Positions 49,564-61,854 of a stretch of 64,000 bases of DNA are shown here, in pieces. The notes under the pieces were generated by a model. That model was not told the DNA's origin and did not search any database. It saw only the letters and a program-made list of their open reading frames with translations. This DNA is from Acholoe squamosa (taxonomy: Eukaryota; Annelida; Polychaeta; Phyllodocida; Polynoidae), in contig OX439038.1 of assembly GCA_949317995.1 (NCBI GenBank), forward strand, positions 67,842,659 through 67,906,658, given 5' to 3'. Made by a program: the position numbers and the translations under genes. How positions within the stretch are numbered: position 1 is the stretch's first letter; every line of letters begins with the position of its first letter.

Positions 49564-52500
49564 ATGAAGGTGCTCCTGGTTGTGTTTCTAGGCTTGGTGG
49601 CTCTGGCCGCCGCCACCAACTTTAGATCACAAGATTATGAAATGTCACAACTAAAGAAGGTAAGCGCAATGCACTAGGTCTGAATTATATTTTGAATTCT
49701 ACTTTAGAGTCAAATTGTGGTTATTTTAAGGTGACTTAGATATAACGCACAGGGGGAGTGTGATTGATGTACGGCCAGCTTTATAAGTGCTGGCTCAGAA
49801 GACAATCTTAATATTTAATTGGACAGTGATGGATGATTAAAGGTAAAATTGTGATATAAGCGTCGGATGATCACTGGACAGGGGAGATTTCTGTAATTGT
49901 GTAACCAAAGTAAAAAGAAAGTACCGAGGCATGGTAGAGAAACATTCAACATGTAATCCTGGGGAGGGTGATTACATTATTATCTATTATCATTGAGAAT
50001 AAGCCAAATGAAAATAAAACACACGCACACACTTGTAAACAAATAAACAAGACAACGCAGCAACAAACAAAAACGGCGGTGACCACGAAACATGCCCTCT
50101 GTGTGACTGTTCTTTTTGTGTTGATCATGATTATAGAGCCACCACCATAGAGCTTCAATATAGTAGTCGTCATTTAGAGATTCAAGTGAACAAATGCGTA
50201 CATAAGCCTGTACATATTGTATCACAAACAAGCTGAAGTATCCATTGCAGATTATAATCAGCTTAAGTTGCAGTGGCATGGTGCTTACACCTCCTTGAGA
50301 ACCAGCTTAGGACGCAACAAGTAGCGTTTCACATTTATCATTTACAATGTTTATGCCACCCTCACATCCACTAAAATCTTTCTAGGTCACTAAACTGAAG
50401 AAACTCCATAGTTAGCGAAATATAGTCTTTAATTGCTTAAATTTTCAAGGGCGGCATCTATTTGCCCTCTTGTTTTCTGAGCAGCGCCAGATGTGACAAT
50501 TGCAGTGACAGCATCGAGCGTTTCCAATCCATGCAATTATGTGGGCAATGGATAGAATATAGACAACGCCCTTTTCTTATGTTATTTTTGTATTACTTCC
50601 AAAACAATGGTTATTTTCCGAGTAATTCAAAGCGCTCCACACAAAATAAACAAAATATCCCTTAAGGAAAGGGACAAATCGTCAAAAATTATAGTTGTGA
50701 CATAAGGCTTTATGTCTAATTAAATTGTGTCTCAGTGTAAGAGGATTTCTGGCTGGTAGTTGACTAGACGTAAGCCTTAATAACGATACCCACATAGAGT
50801 GTTAAGTAAGAACTCACTAAGGCTATATTCATTGAGAATATGATACTGTGGCTTATTCATAATCCCAATATTCTGTAGAACTGCCGTTAGATACATGTAA
50901 TGGCAATGTCAAAACGAGACCTACAGGTAATTAGCAGAATCTATAGAGGATATGTATGGCCATTTACTAAAGAGGTGCATTGAAACATAGTGGAAGACAA
51001 GGCATGGAAAGGGGTTGGGGATAGTGATATCCACATGGAGGTCTCACAGAGGGAAAATTGTGTTCGAATCTGATGGTCTGTTACAAGAAATATTCTTATT
51101 CTTTTTTTCACAGCTGTTGTTAAGGGCTTTAGAAAAGAAGGTAGACGAGGAAAAGAAAGCAGATGCCTCACAACCCAGGGCTGCCCCAACAGCTGCTCCA
51201 ACAGCTGCCCCAACAGCTGCCCCAACAGCTGCCCCAACAGCTGCCCCAACAGCTGCCCCAACAGCTGCCCCAACAGCTGCTCCAACAGCTGCTCCAACAG
51301 CTGCCCCAACAGCTGCCCCAACAGCTGCCCCAACAGCTGCTCCAACAGCTGCCCCAACAGCTGCCCCAACATCTGCCCCAACAGCTGCCCCAACAGCTGC
51401 CCCAACAGCTGCCCCAACACCTGCTCCAACACCTGCTCCAACACCTGCCCCAACACCTGCTCCAAGCACTCAAGAAGTAACAGACACAAGCCTGGAGGAA
51501 ATTGAAATAGCTCAGGTACTGCCTAAACCTAAACCAAAGCCAGAGAATTCTACCCCCAAGCTAGCTAATGCTACCCAGAAACCATCTAATGCTACCCAGA
51601 AACCACACGATGCTTCCCAGAAGCCAGCAGTCCTTCCTCCTCAAGGTGGACCATCAGGAGCCAAGCCCCTGCCAGATAGTAGCATGAAGCACCCAGCAGA
51701 TGTGATTATAATTGCTGAAGACAAGGATGAATTCGTGCCAGCTGCCCCCAAAAGGGAAGGAATGGCCAGTCTGCCCATCTCTGTTTTGGCCTTTATGATG
51801 TCCAGTGATGTGATGAAAGCTGCCCGTGAGTATGATTAATCATGTATTTTTGTTTTGTGACACAGCAGTGTGTGGCTTGAGTAAATCGAACTCAATTTAT
51901 TCTATGTCATGAATAAGGAGATTTAGAATTTAGCATAGGATCTATTCTTAATAAGAAACACAAGCTACGTCATCATGACAATTGCATAAAGGATGTTAAC
52001 CCCACCAGGCCCTCATCTGATAATTATATATAGGCAATGAATAAGGCATGGATAACCATGTCACATCAAATCCTAAGATCACGAGAATGGTGTCTTTGTT
52101 TTAATTAGCAGTCAAGCTAGCACCAGTCTAGAAGGCGTGTTTTGAAAATCATACCATTGATGGACCTGCCAACATTGCGTTGCTGTGTATAAGATAATTT
52201 GTTCATCGTCTTCAGCTCTTGGTACAAATGAATTGGTTGTTGGCATACATAATTTTGACGTCATCCTCCGTCACGTCATCCACACCCTACGTCATGTCGC
52301 CGATGATATCAGGAAGGCACCATCTCTCGGTAAACTAAGTTAGACCATTATGTGATTTCCTTATATGATTTTCTATTATATTAGGAGTTTAGGTCACAGA
52401 TAATTATCTACAAAATCTTCATTGGATCTAATGTAAAAGAAAAACAACCCAGCAAATAGAATAAACAAACAACAAAATGGACTTTGTACATTTATGTACA

Positions 52501-54844
52501 TCGATACTTCATTTTCTGCAATGAATCAGCTGAAGCAACAAATCATATTCTGTAGATTTGAAATGATAAATAAAAAAATATACCACATTTTACATTGACT
52601 TATTTTATAAATTACTGAGTCTTTACCCCCTGTTTGTCCTCAGCTTCCAGTGCTGTACAGATTGAGAGGGACATGGAGGGTATGGGCCGTGTCTTCATCC
52701 CAGCACAGAGGAGGGCGTCTGCTGCCTTCTTCAGGGTCATAGTCTATGGTTAGACTTACTTTCTCTTATATTCCTTATAATATCATGAAGCATATTAGAA
52801 TTATATATAACCCAAAATGATAAGATAAACTCTTGACTACAGACAAAAAGTAAGATCCGTCTACACCTACAACTGGAAACCTAGTGCTGCTGATAGAATC
52901 ACCAAAGAGTTCTTTTTCAACCAAAACTCGTTGCACAATACCATAATTCAATATCATGACATGGTTTCGTTGTTGTTAGCTCACACCTAAAAATGCTAGA
53001 AGAGCCAATGTGATTCAAGTGCCGATTCCCCAGGTTAACTAGGATATTTGGTAATTTTTTGTTCTACCTTCTATTATAGGTTTGGAGGAGAGGATAGTAT
53101 GTGACCTCGAATCAGGTTAGTTTTAGAAATTTCAGATTCCATGGAATCCATTATGGAAAATCCTTTAAGAGATGCTGAAGTAGAAATCCAAACCATATAA
53201 GATATTCTTAGGTTGAGAATAATTTGAATAACACCACGTTGCAGCATTATTAACAATATGGGAGTTCATTTTCAGATGGCTAATGCAAAGTTCTTTTAAT
53301 AAGCCTCTCATATAAGACTACATTATTTGACTTATAAGGTAATACAATATACGAAATGGGCTACCAAATGCATCATGCAGTGCGCTTATATTGAATTTCT
53401 CTTCAGTTTTTGTGCATTTAGGGCGTATTTGTGTGTCATATGACTTGAATGTATCGAATGAAAAAGGTGAAAAATGCTCTAATGCTTTTCTGTTCCACTA
53501 GAGGACGCAACTGACTGCGTGGCTAGCCGCATGCAGGGTCTAGCACGGCTCTTTACTGACCCTGAACATATGGGTGAGGATTTCTTCTATCTTGTTTTAT
53601 TCAATCTTTGTACATTGAACAATAATTTAGACAAACCAATATCCACATAAATCCAGACAAGTTGAATTAAGGTCGACTTTTTCTTTATTGGGACAATTGT
53701 ACATCTAAAATTGTAGGGTATGTTGCTTAAGTTTGTGTGACGTTTCGATTTATTTCTTATTTCATAAGTCTTCTTCGTATAGTCATGTTGAAAAATAATG
53801 GCAGATGATAATATTGTGATATTCTATGTAAACCTTATTTCAAATGTAGTGTGCCTTATTTTGAATGTCCATATAGCAATGTGCCGTATATAAATGACGC
53901 TTCGTTCTTGTTAATCAACATTTTGTCCCACAGATACCGAGATCAATAAGATGCAGCGATGCAATCACTTCGTTCGTGACATGAGTAAGTAGTGACAATC
54001 CTTGCGAATTACTATTCGCTAGAAAGAAACGGCAAGTTATTAAGATTGTATCCCCAAGCTCTGCCTTCACACCCTGTCAGTCTGTATCATCTTAAAACTT
54101 ACACAAAACTATAAGCTGTGACTTCTATCAATGCTGCTGTACCCTCATGTATACATTCTCATGAGGAGGCTTCACAAAATAATAAAAAAAAAAATGCCAT
54201 TATTATGTATTCAGAAATCTCTTCAATCTCATATCTAGTGTAGGGTTGCGATCACTAGTTACCCATTATTATCCAGGTGCTGGTAAGGTTGCAGTTGCGG
54301 AGGACATGGAGTGTATCGCTGATGGAGTGACTAAAGTAACAGACTACCTCAGGAAGATGAAGGATACCGTGTCTGAGATACAACTAGCCGGCCTTCTGAA
54401 TGACAGGCCCCTGCCCAGTAAGTATTTTATGCATGTCATTAGATCTTTGATTTCATAAACTATTTAGAAAAAATGAAAATATATCATAAAAGGTTCGTTT
54501 GCAAAACATGATAATTTTATTCCAGAGTATGAGCAACAAATGCCTTTGTCAGAATGTACTGAGGCAAACAGCAGTGTTCTCGAAAATAGTTTTTTATACT
54601 AGGTAAATTCTTGATAGTGGAATATTTAGGCCTAGTTACTATGAAAATGCAGAATTTCATTGAAGTTTCCTAGTCTTATCTATAAAAACTGTCCTTTTGT
54701 GTACTTACAGAGTACCACATGGACCTGGATGATGTGGAACACGAGGTAGCTGACGAGCTCCAGGAACAGTTCAAGGCCATCATGTCACTCCTATTCAGGC
54801 TCATGCTCGATGCCTCTGAACTGGGACGCTCTCTCGATTCTTAG
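49564..54844 (+). CDS. Secreted mucin-like protein gene, 9 exons, 486 aa
   Basis: Exons: 49,564-49,659; 51,114-51,825; 52,216-52,329; 52,644-52,748; 53,080-53,115; 53,502-53,573; 53,934-53,984; 54,277-54,417; 54,711-54,844. All have GT-AG borders and matching phases. Exon 1 encodes a signal peptide (MKVLLVVFLGLVALAAA). Exon 2 encodes a long Ala/Pro/Thr repeat, three NxT/NxS glycosylation sites and a Lys/Pro linker. Exons 3-9 encode a helical C-terminal domain with four Cys, one each in exons 5, 6, 7 and 8. Introns 2-8 are all phase 1. A stalk-plus-domain, heavily O-glycosylated extracellular protein is inferred. I recognise no family. An AATAAA signal lies at 54,910. Confidence 0.85.
51184..51466 (+). 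repeat. 12-bp coding minisatellite (APTA repeats)
   Basis: About 23 units of CCAACAGCTGCC, some with ACACCTGCT variants at the 3' end, encode Ala-Pro-Thr-Ala and then Ala-Pro-Thr-Pro tetrapeptides in exon 2. The unit has no stop in several frames, so false frames arise on both strands. Confidence 0.95.
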
Positions 54845-54909
54845 ATGTCAATTTGTATAATCAGAATTTTGATACGTGGAAAATATATATTTGATAAAAA
54901 TCATGAAGC

Positions 54910-54915
54910 GAATAA
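54910..54915 (+). terminator. Poly(A) signal of the secreted-protein gene
   Basis: AATAAA 66 bp after the stop codon. Confidence 0.55.
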
Positions 54916-54999
54916 AAGAACAGTGCTAGCGAAAAAGAGACTTGACCACTCGAATTCGAGTCAGTGCATTTTCGCATCATCAGAGATTATCTTTTATCA

Positions 55000-55990
55000 A
55001 TGTCATAAAGATAAGAGTAAATTGCTCTATGCTTATTCAGACAATGTATTCATATACATAGCATTTGCGGTGCACTCATTTGTGGCAACGATATATATTA
55101 AAACAAGGCTTAGTCAGTAGAGGATTTAGTGGACGAATTAGAAATACATTGTAGATATAATTTGTTGTTAAAGCATCATCAGCTATCTCTGTATATAGAT
55201 CTATCTATCTATACATCCATCGTTGTGTACATACTAGTTATCACCTATGATCTCAATTATGTTTGTATTTTGATATTTCCTGTATTAGAAGTCTATGGTG
55301 TAATGGCGTCCGTGCATAATGGCTATTTAGAGGAATTAGCAAATAATGCAAAAGTAGAACGATGTAATTTTCCAATCTAAAACAACACTGACAAAATAAA
55401 AGAGAACTCTCAAACGTACAAGTGTCTATACTTGTTGATTTATGAAATCTAAAATCGTTGAAAAGCTTTCACAATGTTTGAGTAACAATCATTCCTGGCC
55501 TTATCATTTGTTTAGCTGGACGCACTGGAATTTAAAAGAACTTAATGCTAGGTACACAATCCCACCAGAAGACCCCCTCTCTCAGAGCGTTGTAAATCTC
55601 TCTCGCGAAAATACATAATGTAAACTAATGGATAAAAATTCCTTTGAGACACTGAACGTTAATTTCTTAATGTATATTTACAAGTGTACGATTAGTCAAA
55701 GTACAAAGATAGGCATCTATAAGATGCTGATTTGAATGGCATGAAGGGTGGATAGACAGTTAATGACCGTTAAAATAATGTAGCATCAACTGTGACGAGG
55801 GTCGTGATGAACATAACCCTTGTCTGTTCTGGGACTGTGGAAATGGCAGGGGTGGTAACACTTGGCCAACAGTTGTGACTTCCTGTCAGCAGAGGGCAGT
55901 GTTTGCCAGACAGTTAAGCATACTGTCACGAGATGATAGGTTGGGAGACGAGTACAGTAGCCTTTGCATCTTTACAGCCATCCTAAGCTG
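55000..55990. other. Intergenic stretch
   Basis: No gene or named repeat is recognised. Confidence 0.5.
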
Positions 55991-55992
55991 AC

Positions 55993-55996
55993 ATGC

Positions 55997-56075
<79 letters not shown>
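55993..56075. repeat. (TA)n microsatellite
   Basis: An uninterrupted TA run of about 80 bp. Confidence 0.96.
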
Positions 56076-56077
<2 letters not shown>

Positions 56078-56457
56078 CGAGCCTATGCCCAACCCTACCA
56101 CTCAAACTTGAGGGGGAATGATGTAATAGCCGGATCTCATTCAGAAATCCATCTCTGAGTGAGGATAACATGCACATGTGTTGGTAAAGTGAGAGTGGGG
56201 TATATGGTCAGATAATGTAGAAGGTAGTCTGTTCAGTAGTGTCAAGCTTGCAGTTACTAAAGTGCCAGGGTCTAGAAGCCAGTACCACTGTCTATTGGAA
56301 AGGGTTTGTCAATGGAATTCACACCAGGAGGGCATTCCTCATTTGTGTCGATTAGCATAATTGAGAAATGTCCTCCAGTGATGATTTTGCATTTTGTGCG
56401 CAGTCGATATGGGTTTACCTGACAAACATCCCTAATGCGCCTTATAGTGCACATCCT

Positions 56458-56700
56458 AAGTGAGTGAGTGAGTGATTAATAGATGTTTAACGCCATTCCG
56501 ACAGCTGAGGTCATATTCATGGTGAGAACTACATTACACAATTTCACAGAGGAATGTGTCAGTGCCGGCGAATATGTGCACCACACACATCCAAGGGGAT
56601 AGAAAAGAGGAGAAATAGAGCCTTTTAAGTGGGCTAGGGAAGCCCGCGCACTTTAAATAAAATTTATCACACAATGATTGCTTACATAGTCACTAGTAAT
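56458..56700. repeat. GTGA-headed interspersed repeat fragment
   Basis: GTGAGTGAGTGAGTGA followed by GATGTTTAACGCCATTCC resembles SINE-like repeats common in molluscs and other lophotrochozoans (recalled from reading, not searched). It ends in an A/T-rich tail. No target duplication was identified. Confidence 0.45.
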
Positions 56701-57539
56701 CTTAATATCATATCTTAGAGGGGGTAGAAGGGCCAGGTTTGTAGGCATGGCTCATATCCAGTAGGATGCCACTAGTGTAGTTTCCTGACGTACCTGGCTA
56801 ATTCACGACAGGTACACAGTCCTAGTCACTCACAATTCAATCTGTGCATCAGCATGTGTAGCTAATGCAGAATTGGTTAATGAGATACAGAAATCATTGG
56901 ACACACCCAAGTCCTTGATCATGTGTGTGATTAGCTTCACCATGTCACATGTACTATCAGTAGTGTACTTGCAATGTTCCAACGTACTCCGACATTATAA
57001 GAGATATATACATTTATGCAGCTTAAACAAGACACTGGGAATTAGCCCTCTGGTTTGCTAACCACTAGTGACGAGTATATGACATGTAATAGGCCACCCC
57101 TTTTCCCCAAGTAGGCTATATCATAACAACTTCAAACCACCAGGCATCATGTTGTAGCATACAAAGGCATGTATTTATGCAACTAGCCATTCCATCCTAC
57201 CCCACCACTCAGCCACATCTCTTGGCTCTCAAATCTGTACGATTACAATCCAAATGTTGAGTACCTACTTTGAGATAGCTAGGGATTACACATCTCTTCT
57301 GCGGTTAACTAGTCCATGGGCTGTAAACCATTCAGTTAGTGGTATTCCATACCCCCGCCCCCTGTCCTTTCCAATTGACTATTCAGATTTTAAGTACTAC
57401 TTTACTTATCTTCCTCATGATGCACAGAGTGAATTCATGAGGGCACCAGCTGGGTGCCTCACGAGCTGTGAGTATGAAGTACTTGGTTCAGGAATACATT
57501 GCCAAATGTCACAAGAATTAGAAGCAACAGAGACATGTC

Positions 57540-58390
57540 GGTACCACTGTACAACTGCTAAGTGTAACAAAACTGCTAACTGTTATAATAACACTTACCT
57601 GTCAACCATCCAACTGCTAACTGTAACAAAAAATTGCTAAGTGTAACAAATTAAGTGTAACAAAAGACAGCTATCTGCACAATTCAACTTACACTCTAAT
57701 CACAGCTAAGTGTAACAAAACCTACATTTCGTATTTAACCGAGGGGACAAATATAGCCACATTGGTCTATTGTATTAGCATAATGTATAGTAAATAGACA
57801 CAGGCTTCATGACTTCATCTAGTGCCTGTATCCTAAGTGTAATTGTTACACTTATCAGTGTTGTTACACTTAGCAGTTATATAGTTGAACTGCTAAGTGT
57901 TACATCACTGCTAACTGTTATTATAACACTTAGCAGTTGACCATCCAACTGCTCACTGTAACAAAACATTGTCAAGTATACTTTGGGGCTGTCATCTTTG
58001 AACTGCCCCTCTGATCCTGTGATCAAAGCTCTCGTTGCCTGCCTAAGGCTCTCACGGCAGTGACCGCTACAGTATTGATATAGCCTACCTTATCATATTG
58101 TGTGGCCCTTAGCTTACAATATATATGTGAAAATGATACACCTAGCTGAGTTTTATGTGATGTTACAGATAACATTTATTGTAACAGATAGCAGTTCCAT
58201 GTCCCTTTACAGGATGATCCAAGTTTTGTTACAGTTAGCAGCAATTGTTACACATAGCAGTTGGATGCTTGTAACACTTAGCATACAGCATACACTTAAC
58301 ATTTTTTGTAACAGTTAGTAGTTGGATGTTTGACTGCTAAGTGTTAGTATAACAGTTAGCAGATTTGTTACACTTATCAGTTCTACAACC
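57540..58390. mobile_element. Foldback element with 17-bp AACTGCTAAGTGTAACA motif array
   Basis: Variants of AACTGCTAAGTGTAACA and its reverse complement occur about twenty times. The left ~110 bp (from CAACTGCTAAGTGTAACA) and the right ~110 bp are inverted copies, including CATCCAACT. The centre holds more motifs in both orientations and unrelated DNA. No protein is encoded. Confidence 0.75.
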
Positions 58391-58690
58391 CTCATGACCA
58401 TGTCCAATCTTTAGGAAGAAGACTAGACAGGACTAGAATACAAACTGACACAGGATACGTTGTGCGTGCTGTGTAGGGCAGAGATGTGATGGGTAAAGTC
58501 ACCTCCATGTGGACACAAGGGGGTTGAGGGGGCTGGGGGTTTGGGGACCCATGCACAAGCATAGGGACAGGGAAGGCAACCTGTGGCCCTACTAGCTCCT
58601 ACTGTCATGGTTCAAATCAAGAAAGGTAATTTACTGTGACGCCACCAGCTCAGTGTTTCTTTTGATAAAGCCTAATAAAAAAAAGGTGTG

Positions 58691-58745
58691 TTTCCAGTAA
58701 CCTAACCGACCCTAGCAAAACAGGGCTGATTTCTGATTTTTTTTT
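58691..58745. repeat. Interspersed repeat with GTTTCCAGTAACC head, copy 2
   Basis: Matches 44,085 onward over GTTTCCAGTAACC...ACAGGGC, then a T run, stopping about 20 bp before the LTR. It is possibly cut by the LTR-element insertion. Confidence 0.5.
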
Positions 58746-58764
58746 TTGGTCAGGACCATAGTAA

Positions 58765-59118
58765 TGTAGTGGTTTTTGGTTTTACCACCTAGGTTCGAGT
58801 CTTGTTATTCGAAAGAAAGGCGAAGACAGGATTTCGAGTGTATGCCAACGGGTTTATTCAGTACACCTTCTGGTTACCCTATAAATGGTAGTTAGGGAAA
58901 CATGTTATTACATGTAGCATGTACGGAGGCCTACATGGCCTCTGACGTAGCAGGTGAGCGCAGCGCTTTTATATGGATCCCTAGGTTTGTCGCCAGGTGT
59001 CTCAGGGACCCGGATAGGTGCTGCCACCTACCGGTAACCTCAGGAACACCAGGCGACAGGACTCACCCGCCACGCCAGACGGCACCAGATATTACTAGGA
59101 TAACTATATACCTCTACA
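58765..59118 (-). repeat. LTR of a Ty3/gypsy-type element (354 bp)
   Basis: Read on the minus strand it begins TGTAGAGGTATATAG and ends ACCACTACA, the TG...CA form with a short inverted end (TGTAG/CTACA). It contains a TATA box (CATATAAAAGCG), a later AATAAA (CTGAATAAACCCG), and an inverted repeat TGTCGCCTGGTGT / ACACCTGGCGACA upstream of the TATA box. The purine-rich stretch GGGGAGTAG directly precedes it, as expected for the 3' LTR. Confidence 0.75.
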
Positions 59119-59409
59119 CTACTCCCCAAGACAATACGTAGGAGTTATAACTATTAGATACTATATAGGGATAACATATACATTATGTCTACCCGTATAA
59201 TAGAGGATTAATTATACTTATACAACCGTATCATAGTAAAGTATCATAGTTTTTACACCAACATGTATTCGATAGTAATATTAAAGTTACGGATAGTTTT
59301 ACAATCTGGAGGTCAATACAATAAACAAATTACTCAATCAGATATATGTAACAGATCAGATTATATGAATAAGTCCTGATAAGGGCTGATATAGAACCTT
59401 GTTTATGAA

Positions 59410-59913
59410 TTAAGCATTACTTACTTCCATGAAACACAGCTGAGTGTCGTTCAGAAGACCCTGAGGGTAATCTGTGGCTCTCTGCTTTACACATTTCTCC
59501 CAGTGAGAGTAGATGGCCTTTTGGACATCTGCCTCTCCCTGACGAGATTTTTCAAACCAGACTTCTGCCAGACTAGTTTTAATAGTTATGGCATTGGCCG
59601 GTTTCGGGGTAGCAGCAGCAGCAGGTGGAGTAGCACTCGGAGGAGGTGCCTGTATACCTGCTGCAGTGTCTTTAGCGGTTCTGGGTGTTGGGATAGCCGG
59701 TACGGAAGACGTACCCGGAGTCTGAACTGTAGGGATATAGTATCCGGATGGTAAGTTCTGCCTCATACCCAGGGCCAGGTACTCATGTAGCTGTTCCTGG
59801 GTAATTTGATCTGCTGATCTAGCGGCGGCAGCAGGGGCGGGCTTCTTAGTTACTAAACGCCCACCTCTGCCTACAACTAGGGATTGACTCCTAGGTCCGG
59901 GTTTCTGAGACAT
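59410..59913 (-). CDS. Retroelement ORF, Ala/Pro-rich, unknown
   Basis: A 167-residue frame rich in Ala, Pro and Thr with a helical C terminus (AEVWFEKSRQGEADVQKAIY). It lies between pol and the 3' LTR. It may be a gag-like or accessory product or unrelated. No domain is recognised. Confidence 0.35.
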   Translation of the reverse strand: MSQKPGPRSQSLVVGRGGRLVTKKPAPAAAARSADQITQEQLHEYLALGMRQNLPSGYYIPTVQTPGTSSVPAIPTPRTAKDTAAGIQAPPPSATPPAAAATPKPANAITIKTSLAEVWFEKSRQGEADVQKAIYSHWEKCVKQRATDYPQGLLNDTQLCFMEVSNA

Positions 59914-60440
59914 AGTCGGATATGCCTTCTTGCTGAGGAATAAGATCCAACAGGCCCAGGCTGTTTGAAGACAATAGACTGCTGGTGCGGGTGATGTGCC
60001 AGGAGGGATCTGGAGCGTTCCTCCCTGTCATTGTTACGGGCTTCCGAACCATTACCGGATTCACCCTGGTTTTGATATCTCTGATTCCTCTCTCTGGCAC
60101 GCTTACCCTCTCGGCCAGATTCCTCGCACAATTTCCATAGGCTCTCATGCATATCTAATTTCCCTCCCCCGGTGGTGAGGACGATCTTCGCTCTAAGCTT
60201 AGATTCCTTGGATTTGCTGACCTCACAGAGGACCTGGTCGCCTGGTTTGATCTTAGACCAGGCTTCTGCATCAAGCTTATCCAGTTCACGCATAAGCTCC
60301 CGATGAAGTTCCATCACTTTCTTCTGGGCCAGATCCAGCCCTTCCGAGACCTTTCTTCTGGTGTCTTGCCAGATCGCTACGCCGGTTATAGGTAACCATG
60401 GTAGTGCATTTTTTCCCTTTCTTGCCAATCGCCAGATCAC
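59877..60440 (-). CDS. Retroelement ORF, helical/basic, unknown
   Basis: A 187-residue frame with a helix-rich N-terminal half (VMELHRELMRELDKLDAEAW), a KIKPGDQVLCEVSKSKESK segment resembling the SH3-like tail of integrases, and an Arg/Glu/Asn-rich C terminus. Its nature is uncertain. Confidence 0.35.
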   Translation of the reverse strand: MIWRLARKGKNALPWLPITGVAIWQDTRRKVSEGLDLAQKKVMELHRELMRELDKLDAEAWSKIKPGDQVLCEVSKSKESKLRAKIVLTTGGGKLDMHESLWKLCEESGREGKRARERNQRYQNQGESGNGSEARNNDREERSRSLLAHHPHQQSIVFKQPGPVGSYSSARRHIRLCLRNPDLGVNP

Positions 60441-60652
60441 AGATGTAAACTGGGGTGGTGGTGAAAGTGCGTCTCGATGAGATGCCTCTCTAACTGAGTA
60501 GACATACTCCAGGTTTTGACGGACTCGTCACTTGCATCTTGGCAGATGGAGAATGGGCAGGTTTTCTGATGATCACCGTACCATTTCTCCAGTTGCCAGC
60601 GGAGCTTATGCTTCTGAGCGTTAGTGTAATACTTATCAGAAGCATTCAGCAT
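60437..60652 (-). CDS. Retroelement ORF with C2H2-like motif
   Basis: 71 residues containing TCPFSICQD and, further on, LERHLIETHFHHH, a possible C2H2 zinc finger. Neighbouring short frames on the same strand (60,666-60,884) share the protein-like composition. Assignment to the LTR element is by position only. Confidence 0.3.
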   Translation of the reverse strand: MLNASDKYYTNAQKHKLRWQLEKWYGDHQKTCPFSICQDASDESVKTWSMSTQLERHLIETHFHHHPSLHL

Positions 60653-61454
60653 AAGCCATAGTTTCCTATAGGCTTTGCTCAGATTCTGATCCTCCTCTGC
60701 GTTGGTACCAGGTCCAATCGGTAAGCCACTCCAGTGGCGTCCTCTCGAGTTGATGTATAGGCATTACATCCTCGATAGCCTTACGGATCAGGGGGTCTAT
60801 GCGAATAGGCTTCCCATCACTGGTCACTTGATTCTGTAATTCGGGATGGATATACAAATATCTCCCATTGTATGTAGCAGGCAATTGGGAGTCCCCCTAC
60901 ATCTATAGCGTCCTCCTGAGTCTCAGTATCTTTGGTCTCACCTTGCTCATAGGTTTGACCATCGATCAATTCAGTGGATTCAGGGTCAGTAGTATCTGAA
61001 GGATAACTAGCTTGCTGTTCTGCAACTCTGGTTTCAGCTGTTCCTGTTGGCGATGCCAGCAGGGAAATAACAGCTCCTGGACTGTCCAAATTTGAGGTTT
61101 GAAAAGTGTTTATTGTCAAATCACGATTATACAAAAGTGGTAGCATGACAATAAGATGAGTTCCTCTATCTTTTGTGACACCAAATTTGTTTGCACAGAT
61201 AATGTGTGTGATGATAAACCAAATTAGAATGAAAGATGAGTGCATACAATCAATAAATAATAAATATTAAATATACAAATTACACTATAAACTATATACA
61301 AAAATAGAACAATTGACCTCATCAGTGATTACTACTCACGCTAGTTGGCATTTGCATAAAGAGGGAATAAAAGAACTGAAATTGATAGATGGCACACTAA
61401 TTCTTGTATCAGATAACAGTAGACCAGGACAAGAGACTTTGTATAATACACATT

Positions 61455-61776
61455 AGCTAGTTGTAATATTATCAGCTCCCATAGGTGCGGTCCAAGCGAA
61501 CAGCTCCCTAGTGGCCAACTCAAAGGGATAACAATTAACCAACATAAGTGGTCTTGAGGGCACAATGTTAACAAATGCATGGTACTAGTTGCTACAGATA
61601 TGGCTAAGTGTAATATTATGTGCCACCATAGGTGCAGTCCAAGCGAACTGCTCCCTAGTGGCCAATTCATAGGGATAACACTTAACCAACATAAGTGGTC
61701 TAAGGGCGCAATGTTAACAATTGCATTGTACTAGTTGCTACAGGTGCAGTCCAATCAAACAGCTCCCTAGCAACAG
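61455..61776. repeat. Tandem repeat, about 2.5 copies of ~147 bp
   Basis: GGTGCGGTCCAAGCGAAC at 61,484, GGTGCAGTCCAAGCGAAC at 61,631 and GGTGCAGTCCAATCAAAC at 61,743 head successive copies that share CTCCCTAGTGGCCAA and CATAAGTGGTCT. It may be the 3' region of the adjoining LINE fragment. Confidence 0.75.
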
Positions 61777-61854
61777 ATATTCAGATATTATAAACATATA
61801 TTAATAATCTAACTATTATCATCGTCAGGAACTTTGGTCAAATCCTCTACTCAT

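Noticed and set aside
50941-51489. Minus-strand Gln/Leu or Val/Gly/Ala repeat proteins opposite exon 2
   Set aside because: The 12-bp repeat is open in several frames; only the plus frame joins to a signal peptide and spliced exons.
57254-57640. 128-aa plus-strand protein
   Set aside because: The second half is the repetitive motif array of the foldback element and no family or splice context is seen.
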